Below, piece by piece: positions 1 to 9,113 of a stretch of DNA of 64,000 bases (within the stretch, counting starts at the first letter, position 1; each line of letters begins with the position of its first letter). The notes below the pieces were generated by a model. That model worked only from the letters and a program-made list of their open reading frames with translations. It was not told the origin of the DNA and did not search any database. The translations under genes were made by a program, and so were the position numbers. Source of the DNA: Algoriphagus sp. AGSA1 (GTDB lineage Bacteria > Bacteroidota > Bacteroidia > Cytophagales > Cyclobacteriaceae); assembly GCF_021390545.1 (NCBI RefSeq), contig NZ_JAJUWR010000007.1:1-64000 (forward strand), given 5' to 3'.

Positions 1-67
1 TCCTTAAAGGCTACATTTAAGTCTTGTTTTTGCACACCTCAAAATACATGTTTTGAGTTAAAACAGG

Positions 68-98
68 AAAGGCTAGCCGAGAAATCGACTAGCCTTTT
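68..98. terminator. Hairpin terminator, probably bidirectional
   Basis: A 9-bp perfect stem (AAAGGCTAG at 68-76 with CTAGCCTTT at 89-97) encloses a loop that can form three more pairs (CGA with TCG). A short T run follows on the plus strand. It lies just downstream of the minus-strand oxidoreductase that ends at 162, so it may end that transcript, or one entering from the left. Positions 1-161 hold no recognisable gene. Confidence 0.6.
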
Positions 99-161
99 AA
101 ACTAGCTACTTTTGAGACAGCCTCTTTGTTTTTTGAGATTTTAGACTTTATCGTTCAGCCT

Positions 162-1325
162 TTAGACTTTCTCCACCCACTCCACTCCGGTGTCTTTCCA
201 AGCCCGTTCTTTTGCGGAACTGATCACTGCCTCACATACTTTCTGAGTCTCGAAGGCATCCCGGAAGGTCGGATGGCAGGATTCACCGGTCTCCAAGCTA
301 TGGAAGAAATCCGCCACCTGATGAATGAAAGAGTGTTCGTAACCAATGGATGTTCCAGGAATCCACCACCTGCCCATATAGGGATGATCCCCATCCGTCA
401 CATGAATAGACCTCCATCCACGAACCTGGCCTTCATCATCATGGTCAAAATACTCCAGGCGGGTCAGATCATGAAGATCCCATCTGATGGATGCATGTTC
501 CCCGTTTATCTCAAAGGTGTAAAGTGCCTTGTGGCCTCTTGCATATCGAGTCGCTTCGAATAACCCCAAAGAACCGTTGTCAAAATGGCAATGAAACACA
601 CAGGCATCATCAATGGTTACTTGTTTCTTTTCACCGGTTCCTTGATGAACCCTCTCCTTAATAAAGGTTTCGGTCATGGCAGAGACATCCTTAATCCCCC
701 CATTGATCCACATCGCGGTATCTACACAGTGGGCAAGCAAGTCACCCGTGACTCCAGATCCTGCCGCCTCCGCATCCAGTCTCCATAGTGCATCTCCGCC
801 TTGCGGAAGATCGGGACTGATAGTCCAATCCTGCAGGAAATTAGCTCGATAATGGAAAATCTTGCCAAGCTTCCCTGAGGCAACGATCTGCTTTGCCAGC
901 GTTACGGCAGGCACTCTCCTGTAGTTATACCAAACCGTATTTTTCACGCCTGCCTTTTCCACTGCCTCTACCATCCCTTTGGCTTCTTCCACAGTTCTTG
1001 CCAAAGGTTTCTCACAAAGAATCATTTTGCCCGCCTCGGCAGCAGCTATGGCAATCTCCGCGTGCATGTCGTTAGGGGTGCAGATATCCACGGCATCGAT
1101 ATCATCTCGTTTCAGTAATTCCCGCCAGTCCGTCTCTACAGATTTATAGCCCCATTGATCTGCGAATGCCTGGGCTTTTTCCTTACGTCTGGAACAGCAA
1201 GCCTGCAACACAGGCACATATTCATATTCTGGGAAAAAGTCCGGTACTCTTTTGTATCCATTGGTATGGATCCGTCCCATCAGACCTGTACCGATAAGAC
1301 CTATTCTGATATGTTTTTTATTCAT
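162..1325 (-). CDS. Gfo/Idh/MocA family NAD(P)-dependent oxidoreductase
   Basis: A 387-aa cytoplasmic sugar or cyclitol dehydrogenase-type protein. The N-terminal Rossmann fold shows the GTGLMG dinucleotide motif at residues 12-17 and the family EKP motif at 105-107, where the lysine usually serves catalysis. [10 protein letters not shown] stretch near residues 194-202 supplies the usual Asp and His of the C-terminal alpha/beta substrate domain. There is no signal peptide. It is the last gene of a minus-strand series with a TIM-barrel isomerase, a cupin-like protein, a DUF4432 protein and a DUF1080 lipoprotein. That company suggests oxidation or reduction at C3 of a sugar taken up by the neighbouring SusCD systems. 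The substrate cannot be read from sequence. The gap to the next gene upstream is 153 bp, so it may have its own promoter. Confidence 0.92.
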   Translation of the reverse strand: MNKKHIRIGLIGTGLMGRIHTNGYKRVPDFFPEYEYVPVLQACCSRRKEKAQAFADQWGYKSVETDWRELLKRDDIDAVDICTPNDMHAEIAIAAAEAGKMILCEKPLARTVEEAKGMVEAVEKAGVKNTVWYNYRRVPAVTLAKQIVASGKLGKIFHYRANFLQDWTISPDLPQGGDALWRLDAEAAGSGVTGDLLAHCVDTAMWINGGIKDVSAMTETFIKERVHQGTGEKKQVTIDDACVFHCHFDNGSLGLFEATRYARGHKALYTFEINGEHASIRWDLHDLTRLEYFDHDDEGQVRGWRSIHVTDGDHPYMGRWWIPGTSIGYEHSFIHQVADFFHSLETGESCHPTFRDAFETQKVCEAVISSAKERAWKDTGVEWVEKV

Positions 1326-1478
1326 GATCGTAAAATTTTAAAATTAGAAAATCAGGTATAAAGTTGGAAGGTTGTAAAGTTTTGTAATATAGAAGATTTG
1401 ATTTGGGCATAATGACTAATCTTTCCCATCCCCTCGTAAATCGTATTTCGTACTTCACAACTCTATTCTATTAATACT

Positions 1479-2507
1479 TTACCCTTTCCATCCATGGGCA
1501 TTTCTTACTTTCACTAACGCAGCCAGAATATCATTCCAAGTTTGCTGATTATTCATAACCGCGTTTGGGAACATGCATCCATCCCAACATATATGTTTGA
1601 ATGCCTTGGTCAACTCACCATTTTCATCACGCAGCCAGTAGCCTGCATCATGGGTTATATCCAAAACCCCGTTAGGATCAGTGGCCTGGCAATGCCTTCC
1701 TGTTTTATCATGTGAGCCAGACCCAAACACAGAACCGTCATTTTGTGCCACATGAAAATCTATAGTCCATGGACGAAGTGCATCAGTTACGGTTTTCAAA
1801 GCTGCTTTTACAGCTTCTCTATCCTTCAAGTCCGCATCTGCTGGAAGGATTCTATGCTCAGGTGCATTGTACCCCATGGTGTAAAGGAACGTATGGGACA
1901 TATCTGCCTGGAACCCTATATTGGGTCTGTCCACCATTTCCAGTAGTTCTACCATATATTTCCAACTATGCATAGCTCCCCAGCAGATTTCCCCCTCGGT
2001 AGCCAATCTTTCTCCATAACCAGCCGCCACATCACATGCTTCCCTGAACGTTTCCGCTATGGTTTTGGTGTTACCGGCTGGGTCTTTTGCCCAGTCTTCG
2101 ACTCCGGCGGCCGAATCAATTCTCACTACACCATAGTGACGGACTCCCAGCTCATTGAGCTGCTTCCCAAATTCACAGGCTTTACGGACCATATCCACAA
2201 ATGTCTTTCGTTGATCTGGTGTTCCCATTGCAGAGCCCGCCCAAATCGGTGCGACCAATGAACCTGCGACAAGGTTATGCTTTTGTAGTTTTTCTGCCAG
2301 AATCTTAGCTTCATCAGGATCGCTGAGCGAGAAATGAGGTTCCAGCAATCCTAAATCCACTCCGTCAAATTTCACTCCATCAACTTCCGCAGCGGCAGTC
2401 ATTGCCAAAAGCGAATCAAATGGAATTACCGGTTCTGAATCCGCTCCTTTGCCTACGATTCCGGGCCAGGTAGCATTATGTAGTTTTGGGAAATTATTTT
2501 GGCTCAT
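1479..2507 (-). CDS. Sugar phosphate isomerase/epimerase family (AP endonuclease 2-like TIM barrel)
   Basis: A 342-aa soluble TIM-barrel protein of the xylose isomerase-like/AP endonuclease 2 superfamily. Likely metal ligands appear as a Glu in the [11 protein letters not shown] segment, Asp and His in QADMSHTF, and His in DFHVAQND; the assignments come from family knowledge. Members act as sugar isomerases or epimerases, and some Bacteroidetes members cleave 3-keto-glycosides. It has no signal peptide, so it would act in the cytoplasm beside the Gfo/Idh/MocA enzyme downstream. The ATG at 2507 begins a protein of normal family length. The flanking gaps (153 and 208 bp) are filled with short repetitive AT-rich words rather than coding sequence. 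Confidence 0.88.
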   Translation of the reverse strand: MSQNNFPKLHNATWPGIVGKGADSEPVIPFDSLLAMTAAAEVDGVKFDGVDLGLLEPHFSLSDPDEAKILAEKLQKHNLVAGSLVAPIWAGSAMGTPDQRKTFVDMVRKACEFGKQLNELGVRHYGVVRIDSAAGVEDWAKDPAGNTKTIAETFREACDVAAGYGERLATEGEICWGAMHSWKYMVELLEMVDRPNIGFQADMSHTFLYTMGYNAPEHRILPADADLKDREAVKAALKTVTDALRPWTIDFHVAQNDGSVFGSGSHDKTGRHCQATDPNGVLDITHDAGYWLRDENGELTKAFKHICWDGCMFPNAVMNNQQTWNDILAALVKVRNAHGWKG

Positions 2508-2715
2508 TGTTCTGTGGGTTTTTAGTTTTTATAGAAAGACCGAAGCTGGGAGACCGAAGACGGAAGTGGTTCTCGATTCTAAATTCAGCTTTCGATGTTT
2601 ATTATTTTAATTCTATCTAATGAATTAGTTTTTTTCCAAGATCATTGATTTCAAACCTAGTGACTAACTCTAGTCTGGACGTCGTCAATCGCACATCTTA
2701 AATCGTAAATCAGTA

Positions 2716-3927
2716 TCACTCCACCACCTCAAGATCCGGGTTATCCGGGCCGAAATGCTTCAGCATCACGATTGGATCAGTTTTAGAAAGATTGGTGATT
2801 CTGACACCTGCCTGTGCGGCTTTCTCACTGACGAAATACTCATCATGTGTTAATTGTCCAAAGCGGATAAGAGCTGGAGTTTCAATATCCCAACCGTTCA
2901 TTTTTCCATAGCCCTGCATCATGATCATCCCATAGGCAGCAGCATCTTTTATCGTCACGGTTTGCCCAGGGAATACTGTCAGCTCTTTGGCACTGTAATC
3001 ATGTGAACGATAACAAATCCACTTATCGTCATATCCTTTGGAGTTCATTTCAGCTCTATCTTCTACAGGAATAGGCTCCATATAATGGTTATCCATCAGA
3101 TTTGGGTTGACATTCAGATCCCAATCAATCATCTCCACGAGTAAATCATAGTCGCCCCAACGATCTTTTGGTGTGGCATTCCAAAGTAATTCATCCGGTA
3201 TAATCGCTTCATTCACCAGGGATTGGTACATGGCAAAAATATCGGAGGCCTTTTGAGGTTCATAGGTACATAAGCTGCCTGGGGCATGAAGCATTCCCGG
3301 AGGCACATTCCAGCCTGTACCCGGCTGAAGTCTAAATGCCTGAGAGTAATTGGTGATTTTATTATCTCCTTTATTGAAATTCTTTAGACATTCCAGTATA
3401 GTCTCTTTGGAAGTTCCCGGAGCAATCCCGAAAAAAGTGTAAGGATAATCACCACCATGGTTATTGACTTGGGGCGGAAAATAATAAGCTTCCGGCTTGC
3501 CGTTCTGACCAGTCAGTTTACCAAATTCGTCACTTGGGTGAATGTGGTGTGGCAACGGCCCCATGTTGTCAAAAAACTTCGAGTACATAGGCCAGGATTT
3601 ATATTTGTCCCAAAGCCGATCACCAATGATCTCCCCTCCTAATTCATCAATTGCATCTTTGAGCAAAAACAACGCTGTTTTGCCTCCGTTTTCATAGGCA
3701 ATATGGCTAAGGCCTTCGTTTTTGCTGGTCAGTGGCCCATTTTCCGCAGGGGTAGTAGATGAAAACCAGCGCTCATCGATCCCGCCCCGGTTGCCCCCCA
3801 GACTGTAATAGTCATCCGGATGCAATTTGATCCTTCGCCCCGGCACACAAAAAGAGCGTGGCACCCAAGTCGGGGTCAATCTTAAAATTCCTTCGCCCTG
3901 CTCTAGGGCTTTTTTTGCTAAACTCAT
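2716..3927 (-). CDS. Cupin-fold protein related to class I mannose-6-phosphate isomerases
   Basis: About 403 aa from the ATG at 3927. A longer frame opens at 3990, but its extra residues come from a low-complexity intergenic stretch and do not look like protein. A HHIHPSDEFG segment near the middle resembles a cupin metal site (two or three His plus Glu). A later NVPPGMLHAPGSLCTYE segment resembles the second cupin motif of phosphomannose isomerase-like proteins. No signal peptide is present. Its position between a DUF4432 aldose-epimerase-like gene and a TIM-barrel isomerase suggests a sugar-isomerising or sugar-binding role. The exact reaction is unknown, and I assign only the fold and the broad family. 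Confidence 0.7.
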   Translation of the reverse strand: MSLAKKALEQGEGILRLTPTWVPRSFCVPGRRIKLHPDDYYSLGGNRGGIDERWFSSTTPAENGPLTSKNEGLSHIAYENGGKTALFLLKDAIDELGGEIIGDRLWDKYKSWPMYSKFFDNMGPLPHHIHPSDEFGKLTGQNGKPEAYYFPPQVNNHGGDYPYTFFGIAPGTSKETILECLKNFNKGDNKITNYSQAFRLQPGTGWNVPPGMLHAPGSLCTYEPQKASDIFAMYQSLVNEAIIPDELLWNATPKDRWGDYDLLVEMIDWDLNVNPNLMDNHYMEPIPVEDRAEMNSKGYDDKWICYRSHDYSAKELTVFPGQTVTIKDAAAYGMIMMQGYGKMNGWDIETPALIRFGQLTHDEYFVSEKAAQAGVRITNLSKTDPIVMLKHFGPDNPDLEVVE

Positions 3928-4011
3928 GGGTTTATTGATTAAAGATATAATTTGAAAATTGGAAGATTGAAAGATTTGAAAATTCTCCAAACCACATCAA
4001 CATCATGTTTT

Positions 4012-5070
4012 TTAAAGGTTAAATTCTTTGACAGACATCCCCCTGAGTACTTCCAGCTCGATGTCATAATTTCTTTTTTCTCCTGGTTCCAATAAAATCA
4101 ACGTTCCATTTTCACGGGCAGCTGCCTGACCGATCGGAGGATTCGTCGCAGGTTCCAGGGCTGTTACATATTCATTTTTGCCCCAATGCTGCCAGTTGAT
4201 CAGCCACGGCATTTGCTTCTTGGAAAAGGAAATACCTAATCCCAACTCCAATTGATCGTTCATATACCCGCAGGTGACTTGATCCATATGATCAGCTTCT
4301 GGATCAATAAAAGCCACATCTTCCCCAAAACCGGAATGACCGTCTAGTGGCGCAGCACATGTGCTGAACTTGTGTTTTTTATTAAAGTCCGAAAGTAAAT
4401 GGTCGGAATCTCTTTTTTGATGCTCCCCTTTCCACACGATCCGTGTGCCCTCATCAATCAGTGGCCAGCCGCAATTGATATGGTAAAGAACCATATGTGG
4501 TGCGGGTGTATTTCCTCGATTGCTCACGACATCATTAATCTTGATTTTGGATGAACCTAAAGTTCCTGAGATGCTTCTTTTCAGTTCCAAACTCGGCCCG
4601 AAAGTAGTCGTCTCCCTGATTATCCCTACGATTTCAAAATCAAGGTTACCAATATAAATATCAGGCTGCTTGATAGAAATCAGTTCCGCTGATGTGTTGC
4701 TATAGTTTCCATGCAGACCTCGTTGACCTGTTTCATCTTCATTGGGTGGGCCTATAGAAGAAAGGCCGCAGGTAGTCAGCAATCCACCTCCAAACGTGCG
4801 AAGCCAGTCTATTCCCTGATTGGAAAATGGCTGATGTGAAACATGTCCGGCATTGCTGAGCCAAGCCAGGCTATGCTCGTTGTAAAACGCATCCAAAATA
4901 TCCATACCCCTGTCCAGGACTACTTTGTAACGTAGTCCGGTTCCGGTATTGACCCAGGCGATACGGGTTCCACGGCCTGTCCCATTGTCGAGAACTGAAG
5001 TTTCTATACCACCTATCTGGTGGGAATTGGATAATTTTTGTTTCCAACTGGATGGATCTGAGAGATTCAT
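4012..5070 (-). CDS. DUF4432 / aldose 1-epimerase-like protein
   Basis: A 352-aa soluble protein resembling the DUF4432 branch of galactose mutarotase-like proteins. The N-terminal part has the typical DRGMDILDAFYN segment. The FGGGLLTTCGLSS and GQRGLHGNYSNT stretches and a C-terminal ALEPATNPP motif are also typical. Family folds are beta-sandwiches that bind sugars, with His and Glu doing mutarotation in characterised aldose 1-epimerases; activity here is inferred. It lies 84 bp upstream of the cupin-like gene on the same strand. Upstream, the DUF1080 gene is separated from it by a clear terminator, so this gene probably starts a second transcript. Confidence 0.8.
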   Translation of the reverse strand: MNLSDPSSWKQKLSNSHQIGGIETSVLDNGTGRGTRIAWVNTGTGLRYKVVLDRGMDILDAFYNEHSLAWLSNAGHVSHQPFSNQGIDWLRTFGGGLLTTCGLSSIGPPNEDETGQRGLHGNYSNTSAELISIKQPDIYIGNLDFEIVGIIRETTTFGPSLELKRSISGTLGSSKIKINDVVSNRGNTPAPHMVLYHINCGWPLIDEGTRIVWKGEHQKRDSDHLLSDFNKKHKFSTCAAPLDGHSGFGEDVAFIDPEADHMDQVTCGYMNDQLELGLGISFSKKQMPWLINWQHWGKNEYVTALEPATNPPIGQAAARENGTLILLEPGEKRNYDIELEVLRGMSVKEFNL

Positions 5071-5205
5071 TAAGGGTATTTGGTCTGACTCCTAAGCTAT
5101 AAAAAAGACCTTCTGACACTATCCTGCCCTATATGGGTTGGAAGAAAAAGCCCGGGAATAAGTTAGGAAAATTGTGGGTGAGAACGTTGCCGTTGATAAA
5201 AAAGT

Positions 5206-5248
5206 GTCGCAGTAAGGAGACTGCGGCAGCTTAAGTCCAAGACTTAAG
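5206..5248. repeat. Two small tandem inverted repeats in the leader of the DUF4432 gene
   Basis: The first is an imperfect hairpin, GTCGCAGT with ACTGCGGC (5206-5229). It abuts a perfect 8-bp palindrome CTTAAGTC-caa-GACTTAAG (5230-5248). They lie between the terminator at 5274-5306 and the DUF4432 start at 5070, so they fall in the promoter or 5' leader of that gene. A regulator site or an RNA hairpin are both possible. Confidence 0.4.
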
Positions 5249-5273
5249 AGCTTGAATTAGAACAATCAGAAAC

Positions 5274-5306
5274 AAAAAAATAGCCCAAGTTTTTCAACAT
5301 GGGCCA
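5274..5306 (-). terminator. Rho-independent terminator after the DUF1080 gene
   Basis: Read on the minus strand, a GCCCA/TGGGC stem (5300-5304 with 5283-5287) and a 12-nt A-rich loop are followed by seven U residues (5274-5280). It starts 26 bp beyond the stop codon of the DUF1080 lipoprotein gene and would end the PVC-DUF1080 transcript. Confidence 0.75.
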
Positions 5307-5331
5307 TTGGTAATCTATACTAGTTGAAGAT

Positions 5332-6135
5332 TTACTGCTTCAGCATCACATTTTTGAATTCGACCTTCATAGGTGGGCCTACATGAACCTGCACCCCCAG
5401 ATAGCCTGACTCCATCCTATTCTTAGTATCCTCATCATGCACTTCTGACATCAGCTGCCCATTTACGTAGTGCTTCATTACATTGCCCTTTACCACGATA
5501 TGGATACTGTTCCAGTCACCTGCCTTTATCATCGCCCCAAGTTCAGCCCGATCACCGATTTCTTTCTCTAGATTGAGTCCTTTCCAGGCGTTCCTTTCTA
5601 CATAGTCCCGGACTCCTATTCCGTCAGGCTGAGTAGTGATTTTCGTTTGTTGCCCTCTATATGCAAGGGTAGTCCGTTTACGCTCCTCATAGTTCTGCCC
5701 AGTATAGGTGTTCTTTCCATCTATGTCAGCCTGGTAGCCTTTTAGAGCAAACGGTACATCCTCCACTAACTCACTTCTATAATTGATCCCGGAATTCCCT
5801 CCTTCAGAAATTTTAAAATCTGCTTTTAACTCAAAGTCCCCAGGTTGCCCTCCTTCCCAAATAAGGAAGGTATTCGCTTTTAATAGCGTCTCAGGCGTAA
5901 TCTCTCCCACTATGGAGCCGTCTTTTACAGACCAATAAACAGGATCCCCTCTCCATCCTTGGAGTGTCTCTCCATCAAAGATAGGCTTAAAACTTCCCTC
6001 AACATCAGAAATCGGATCTAGAGAAGATTTCGAAGTATCAGCCGGCTGCTTACAATTCACAAAACCTATCATAAGCATTGCCCCTATGCCTAGCAATTCA
6101 ATTCTCAACAGCTTGGATTTCATAAGATTTTTCAT
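5332..6135 (-). CDS. DUF1080 (3-keto-disaccharide hydrolase-like) lipoprotein
   Basis: 267 aa. A hydrophobic leader ending near Cys28 suggests an exported, possibly lipid-anchored protein, though the lipobox (FVNC) is weak. The rest is one concanavalin-like DUF1080 domain, starting at FDGETLQGWRG and including the ISEGGNSGINYR segment and a C-terminal VQVHVGPPMKVEFKNV strand. DUF1080 proteins have been linked to cleavage of 3-keto-glycosides. Only 8 bp separate it from the PVC-type cytochrome gene, so the two form an operon: the dehydrogenase could oxidise a glycoside and this protein cleave the keto product in the periplasm. That pathway is inference from family roles. An alternative start lies at 6123. 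Confidence 0.85.
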   Translation of the reverse strand: MKNLMKSKLLRIELLGIGAMLMIGFVNCKQPADTSKSSLDPISDVEGSFKPIFDGETLQGWRGDPVYWSVKDGSIVGEITPETLLKANTFLIWEGGQPGDFELKADFKISEGGNSGINYRSELVEDVPFALKGYQADIDGKNTYTGQNYEERKRTTLAYRGQQTKITTQPDGIGVRDYVERNAWKGLNLEKEIGDRAELGAMIKAGDWNSIHIVVKGNVMKHYVNGQLMSEVHDEDTKNRMESGYLGVQVHVGPPMKVEFKNVMLKQ

Positions 6136-6143
6136 TTTCCCGC

Positions 6144-8825
6144 TCAGTTCTTCGTTTGATATACTTGATGATTTGGATTTCCTCCTGAAATGAGATAAGC
6201 CATCAGATCCTTCAGTTCCTCCTCATTCAGTCGGTTGATCAAGCCTGGCATCATGACTGAGATCTTAGAATCTTTGACTAAGACCACATTGCTTTTTTCC
6301 ACTTGACGCAGCACATCCGGAGAAAATGGATTTTGAGATACTGAATAACTGTTGTCGTCTTCGTTGATGATCCTGCCCATCACAGAGCTTCCGTCTTTCA
6401 GTTCGATCACACTGGCCACGTACTGCTCTGAGATCTCATCGCTGGGATTGATTGTGGCTTCCAGGATGTCTTTTGGTGAGAAGCGGGTTCCCAATTGGGT
6501 CAGATCAGGGCCTATTATCCCCCCCTCGCTTTGGATGGTGTGGCATGATTGACATTGGCTGGCAGCGAACATTGCTTTGCCTCTAGCTAAATCCCTACCA
6601 ACCAAATCCACCATCAGAGGCTCTGCTTCTTCTACAGTCCATCTCCTTCCAGGGCCTTCTGGCTGCACATCCGAATTCACCAAGTCGTTTCCATTCCCTG
6701 TCAACATCGCCGCTCCGGACAGCTCATTGTACTTGTCGAAATCTGCTTTGGCCACATTCGAAAGAGCCATTTTTCTCGCTCTATCGATAAAGCCTACATA
6801 ACTTCTACCCCCTTTGTACTTAAATGCGCCCTGTATCCATGTGAAATATTTTTCATGAAGTTCTGGTGTCCAGCCCGATTTTGCCCCTCCTAGTACAGTA
6901 GCAAGATAAGTCTGCTGGGCAGGAGGCACATTGGCCAGCATATTGGCTATATCCAAGCCGTACTGGGGATTTCTCATGATCAGGTCTGAGGAAGCAGAAA
7001 ATGTTTTCTGGTAGTTAGGATCATCTTTTGAAGACTCCAATAAGCCCAGCGTTTTCTCTACTGCATCCGGGGCATCCAAGTACACCAGAAGCACAGCCAG
7101 TGCCCTATCCAAATTGTTGTTTTTTGCAGGAAAATTGGCATTCAAATAGGCTATGAGCTCAGATTTAACAGAACCCACAGGTTCTCCTTGCCGGGCTAAA
7201 ATCAACTCGAAAGCCCTCAAAAGGTCTTGCTTGCCTTTTTCATCCAATTTGTCGTAATCTATACCCATCAAGGCCTGGAGCATGGGCGTACTTTGTCCCT
7301 TATCTGTATGTCTAGCCAGGGCAATCATGGCTTGGGTCATTTTAACAGGATTAGTTTCTTCCAGAGCTTTAGCTTTCCAAGAATTTACTGGCTGATGCTC
7401 TACTGCTATTCTAGCAGCATACTGAACAAAACGATCTTTATGATCTAGATTTTCCCAAGCCAAATCCAGTCCTGATGCGGGAGCCCCAGCCACATGAAGG
7501 GATTCCAAATCTCTTCTAAGCTTCGCCTCAGCAGGCAACTCAGCCACTTTTAAGACTGGCTTATCTGAAGCATCCACATCCCCATCGTAATAAACCCGAT
7601 AGACATCCGATTCCAATCTTCTACCTCCGGTCATAAAGTACATAGCGCCATCTGGCCCAATCACACCATCTGTCAGTGGCAATGGAGATCCTGAAATAAA
7701 TTCCTCCGCTTTAGCTTCATAAGTCCCGCCACTTGGAGTAAGTGTCATAGAGTAGATGATCCCAAAACTCCAATCGAACGCAAAGAGTGATTTTCTATAC
7801 TTTTCCGGGAAATTAGCTCCAGTTCCGAACATTACATTAGTGGGTGAGCCTTGTCCTATATTTAAAATCGCAGGCAGGTTGTCCGGATAATTGGGCGACC
7901 ATTTTTGGTTTCCAGTTCTCCAGCCATACTCACTACCAGATGTCACATGACAGATTCTAGTAGGACGGTACCACGGCATCCCAAAGTCCCATTCCATATC
8001 TGAATCGTAGGTAAACAAATCGCCAACTTCATTAAATGCAATATCAAACGGATTCCTATAACCGGCCGAGATCAGTTCCCAGTGCTTTCCCTCCGGATCT
8101 ATATTCGCCACCCATCCTCCTGGAGCCATTCTGTCATTGGCATGCCCTCTAGGGTCTTTGATCAGAGGAAAAAGATTGTCTTCCTGCCACACCTTAGGCA
8201 GTCTATATGCATCCATTTCCGGCACGTCTGTATGATTTCCTGCTACTATATACAGAGACTTCCCATCTGGAGAAAGCACAATACTATGCGGGCCATGCTC
8301 TCCGGGCTGGCCAGTAAAACCTTTGATCTTGGTCACTGTTTCATATTGATCATCTCCATCCAAATCCTGGATTCTGTATAACCCAGTACTTTCGGCAAAC
8401 TCCTCATTTCCATGGTGGTTCACCATGACATAGATACTATTGAAGGCATAGAGTAAACCTTGGGCGTAGCCCATCCCCACTTGGGGTTCGGCTACATTTC
8501 CGATGATGAGTTTCTCTACTTTAGGTGCCACGGAGTCACTGCCTATTTCCGGGATTTCCAGCCTGTAGAGAAAACCATATTGGTCCGCAGTAATCAGACG
8601 GTTTTTGTCATCAAAGGTCATTGCGACCCAGGACCCGTCCTCATGTTCACCTGGACTATAGATGTGCTCAGCCACAAACCTGTCGGGAAGCTTGAGCTTA
8701 TCCAGTTTTGGATTTCCGGTCAGTTCTCGTTTGTAATCTGATTGTTCCTCCTTAGAGCAAGCGACAGTCAGAAGAAACGCTGCCGAATAAAAAAACACAT
8801 TTCGGATTAATCGTTTTAGGCGCAT
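6144..8825 (-). CDS. PVC-type membrane-bound dehydrogenase with terminal cytochrome c domain
   Basis: An 893-aa lipoprotein with its lipobox (LTVAC) ending at Cys23. Residues about 50-430 form a glucose/sorbosone-dehydrogenase-like beta-propeller (putative membrane-bound dehydrogenase family), followed by a helical HEAT-like region. The C-terminal cytochrome c domain has the heme motif CQSCH at 758-762 and a plausible Met ligand around residue 858. The combination is typical of Planctomycetes and Bacteroidota proteins thought to oxidise sugars and pass electrons to heme c. It is followed by the DUF1080 gene and preceded by a SusCD pair, but a terminator (9064-9105) separates it from SusD. It may therefore have its own promoter in 8826-9063. 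Confidence 0.88.
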   Translation of the reverse strand: MRLKRLIRNVFFYSAAFLLTVACSKEEQSDYKRELTGNPKLDKLKLPDRFVAEHIYSPGEHEDGSWVAMTFDDKNRLITADQYGFLYRLEIPEIGSDSVAPKVEKLIIGNVAEPQVGMGYAQGLLYAFNSIYVMVNHHGNEEFAESTGLYRIQDLDGDDQYETVTKIKGFTGQPGEHGPHSIVLSPDGKSLYIVAGNHTDVPEMDAYRLPKVWQEDNLFPLIKDPRGHANDRMAPGGWVANIDPEGKHWELISAGYRNPFDIAFNEVGDLFTYDSDMEWDFGMPWYRPTRICHVTSGSEYGWRTGNQKWSPNYPDNLPAILNIGQGSPTNVMFGTGANFPEKYRKSLFAFDWSFGIIYSMTLTPSGGTYEAKAEEFISGSPLPLTDGVIGPDGAMYFMTGGRRLESDVYRVYYDGDVDASDKPVLKVAELPAEAKLRRDLESLHVAGAPASGLDLAWENLDHKDRFVQYAARIAVEHQPVNSWKAKALEETNPVKMTQAMIALARHTDKGQSTPMLQALMGIDYDKLDEKGKQDLLRAFELILARQGEPVGSVKSELIAYLNANFPAKNNNLDRALAVLLVYLDAPDAVEKTLGLLESSKDDPNYQKTFSASSDLIMRNPQYGLDIANMLANVPPAQQTYLATVLGGAKSGWTPELHEKYFTWIQGAFKYKGGRSYVGFIDRARKMALSNVAKADFDKYNELSGAAMLTGNGNDLVNSDVQPEGPGRRWTVEEAEPLMVDLVGRDLARGKAMFAASQCQSCHTIQSEGGIIGPDLTQLGTRFSPKDILEATINPSDEISEQYVASVIELKDGSSVMGRIINEDDNSYSVSQNPFSPDVLRQVEKSNVVLVKDSKISVMMPGLINRLNEEELKDLMAYLISGGNPNHQVYQTKN

Positions 8826-9063
8826 AGGGCGATTGTTATGTATAGCAATTTTAGAAATATAAGTTGGGGATTAAATCCGCCATAATAAAACCACTCATGA
8901 AATATTATAACGTTTTATACTAGTAATTGGAATCTATCAAAACCATAATTGGAATTGACATCAGTTGCCATGTTTCCTTCATTTTAATAGCTGATTTCAT
9001 TTTCTATAGTCTAGAAACACCGCTACTCTTGGTTCTTTACTGGTTAGCAGCTTTCATAAATAT

Positions 9064-9105
9064 AAAAACCCAGCACCTTTGGATGTACCGCAGATACTGG
9101 GGTTT
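9064..9105 (-). terminator. Rho-independent terminator after the first SusD gene
   Basis: On the minus strand, AAACCCCAG (9105-9097) pairs with CTGGGTTTTT (9073-9064) with one bulged C, and the U run continues into an AT-rich tail. It begins 9 bp after the SusD stop codon. The rest of the 288-bp gap (8826-9113) is AT-rich, with no convincing gene; it would hold the PVC gene promoter. Confidence 0.6.
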
Positions 9106-9113
9106 ATTTCAAT

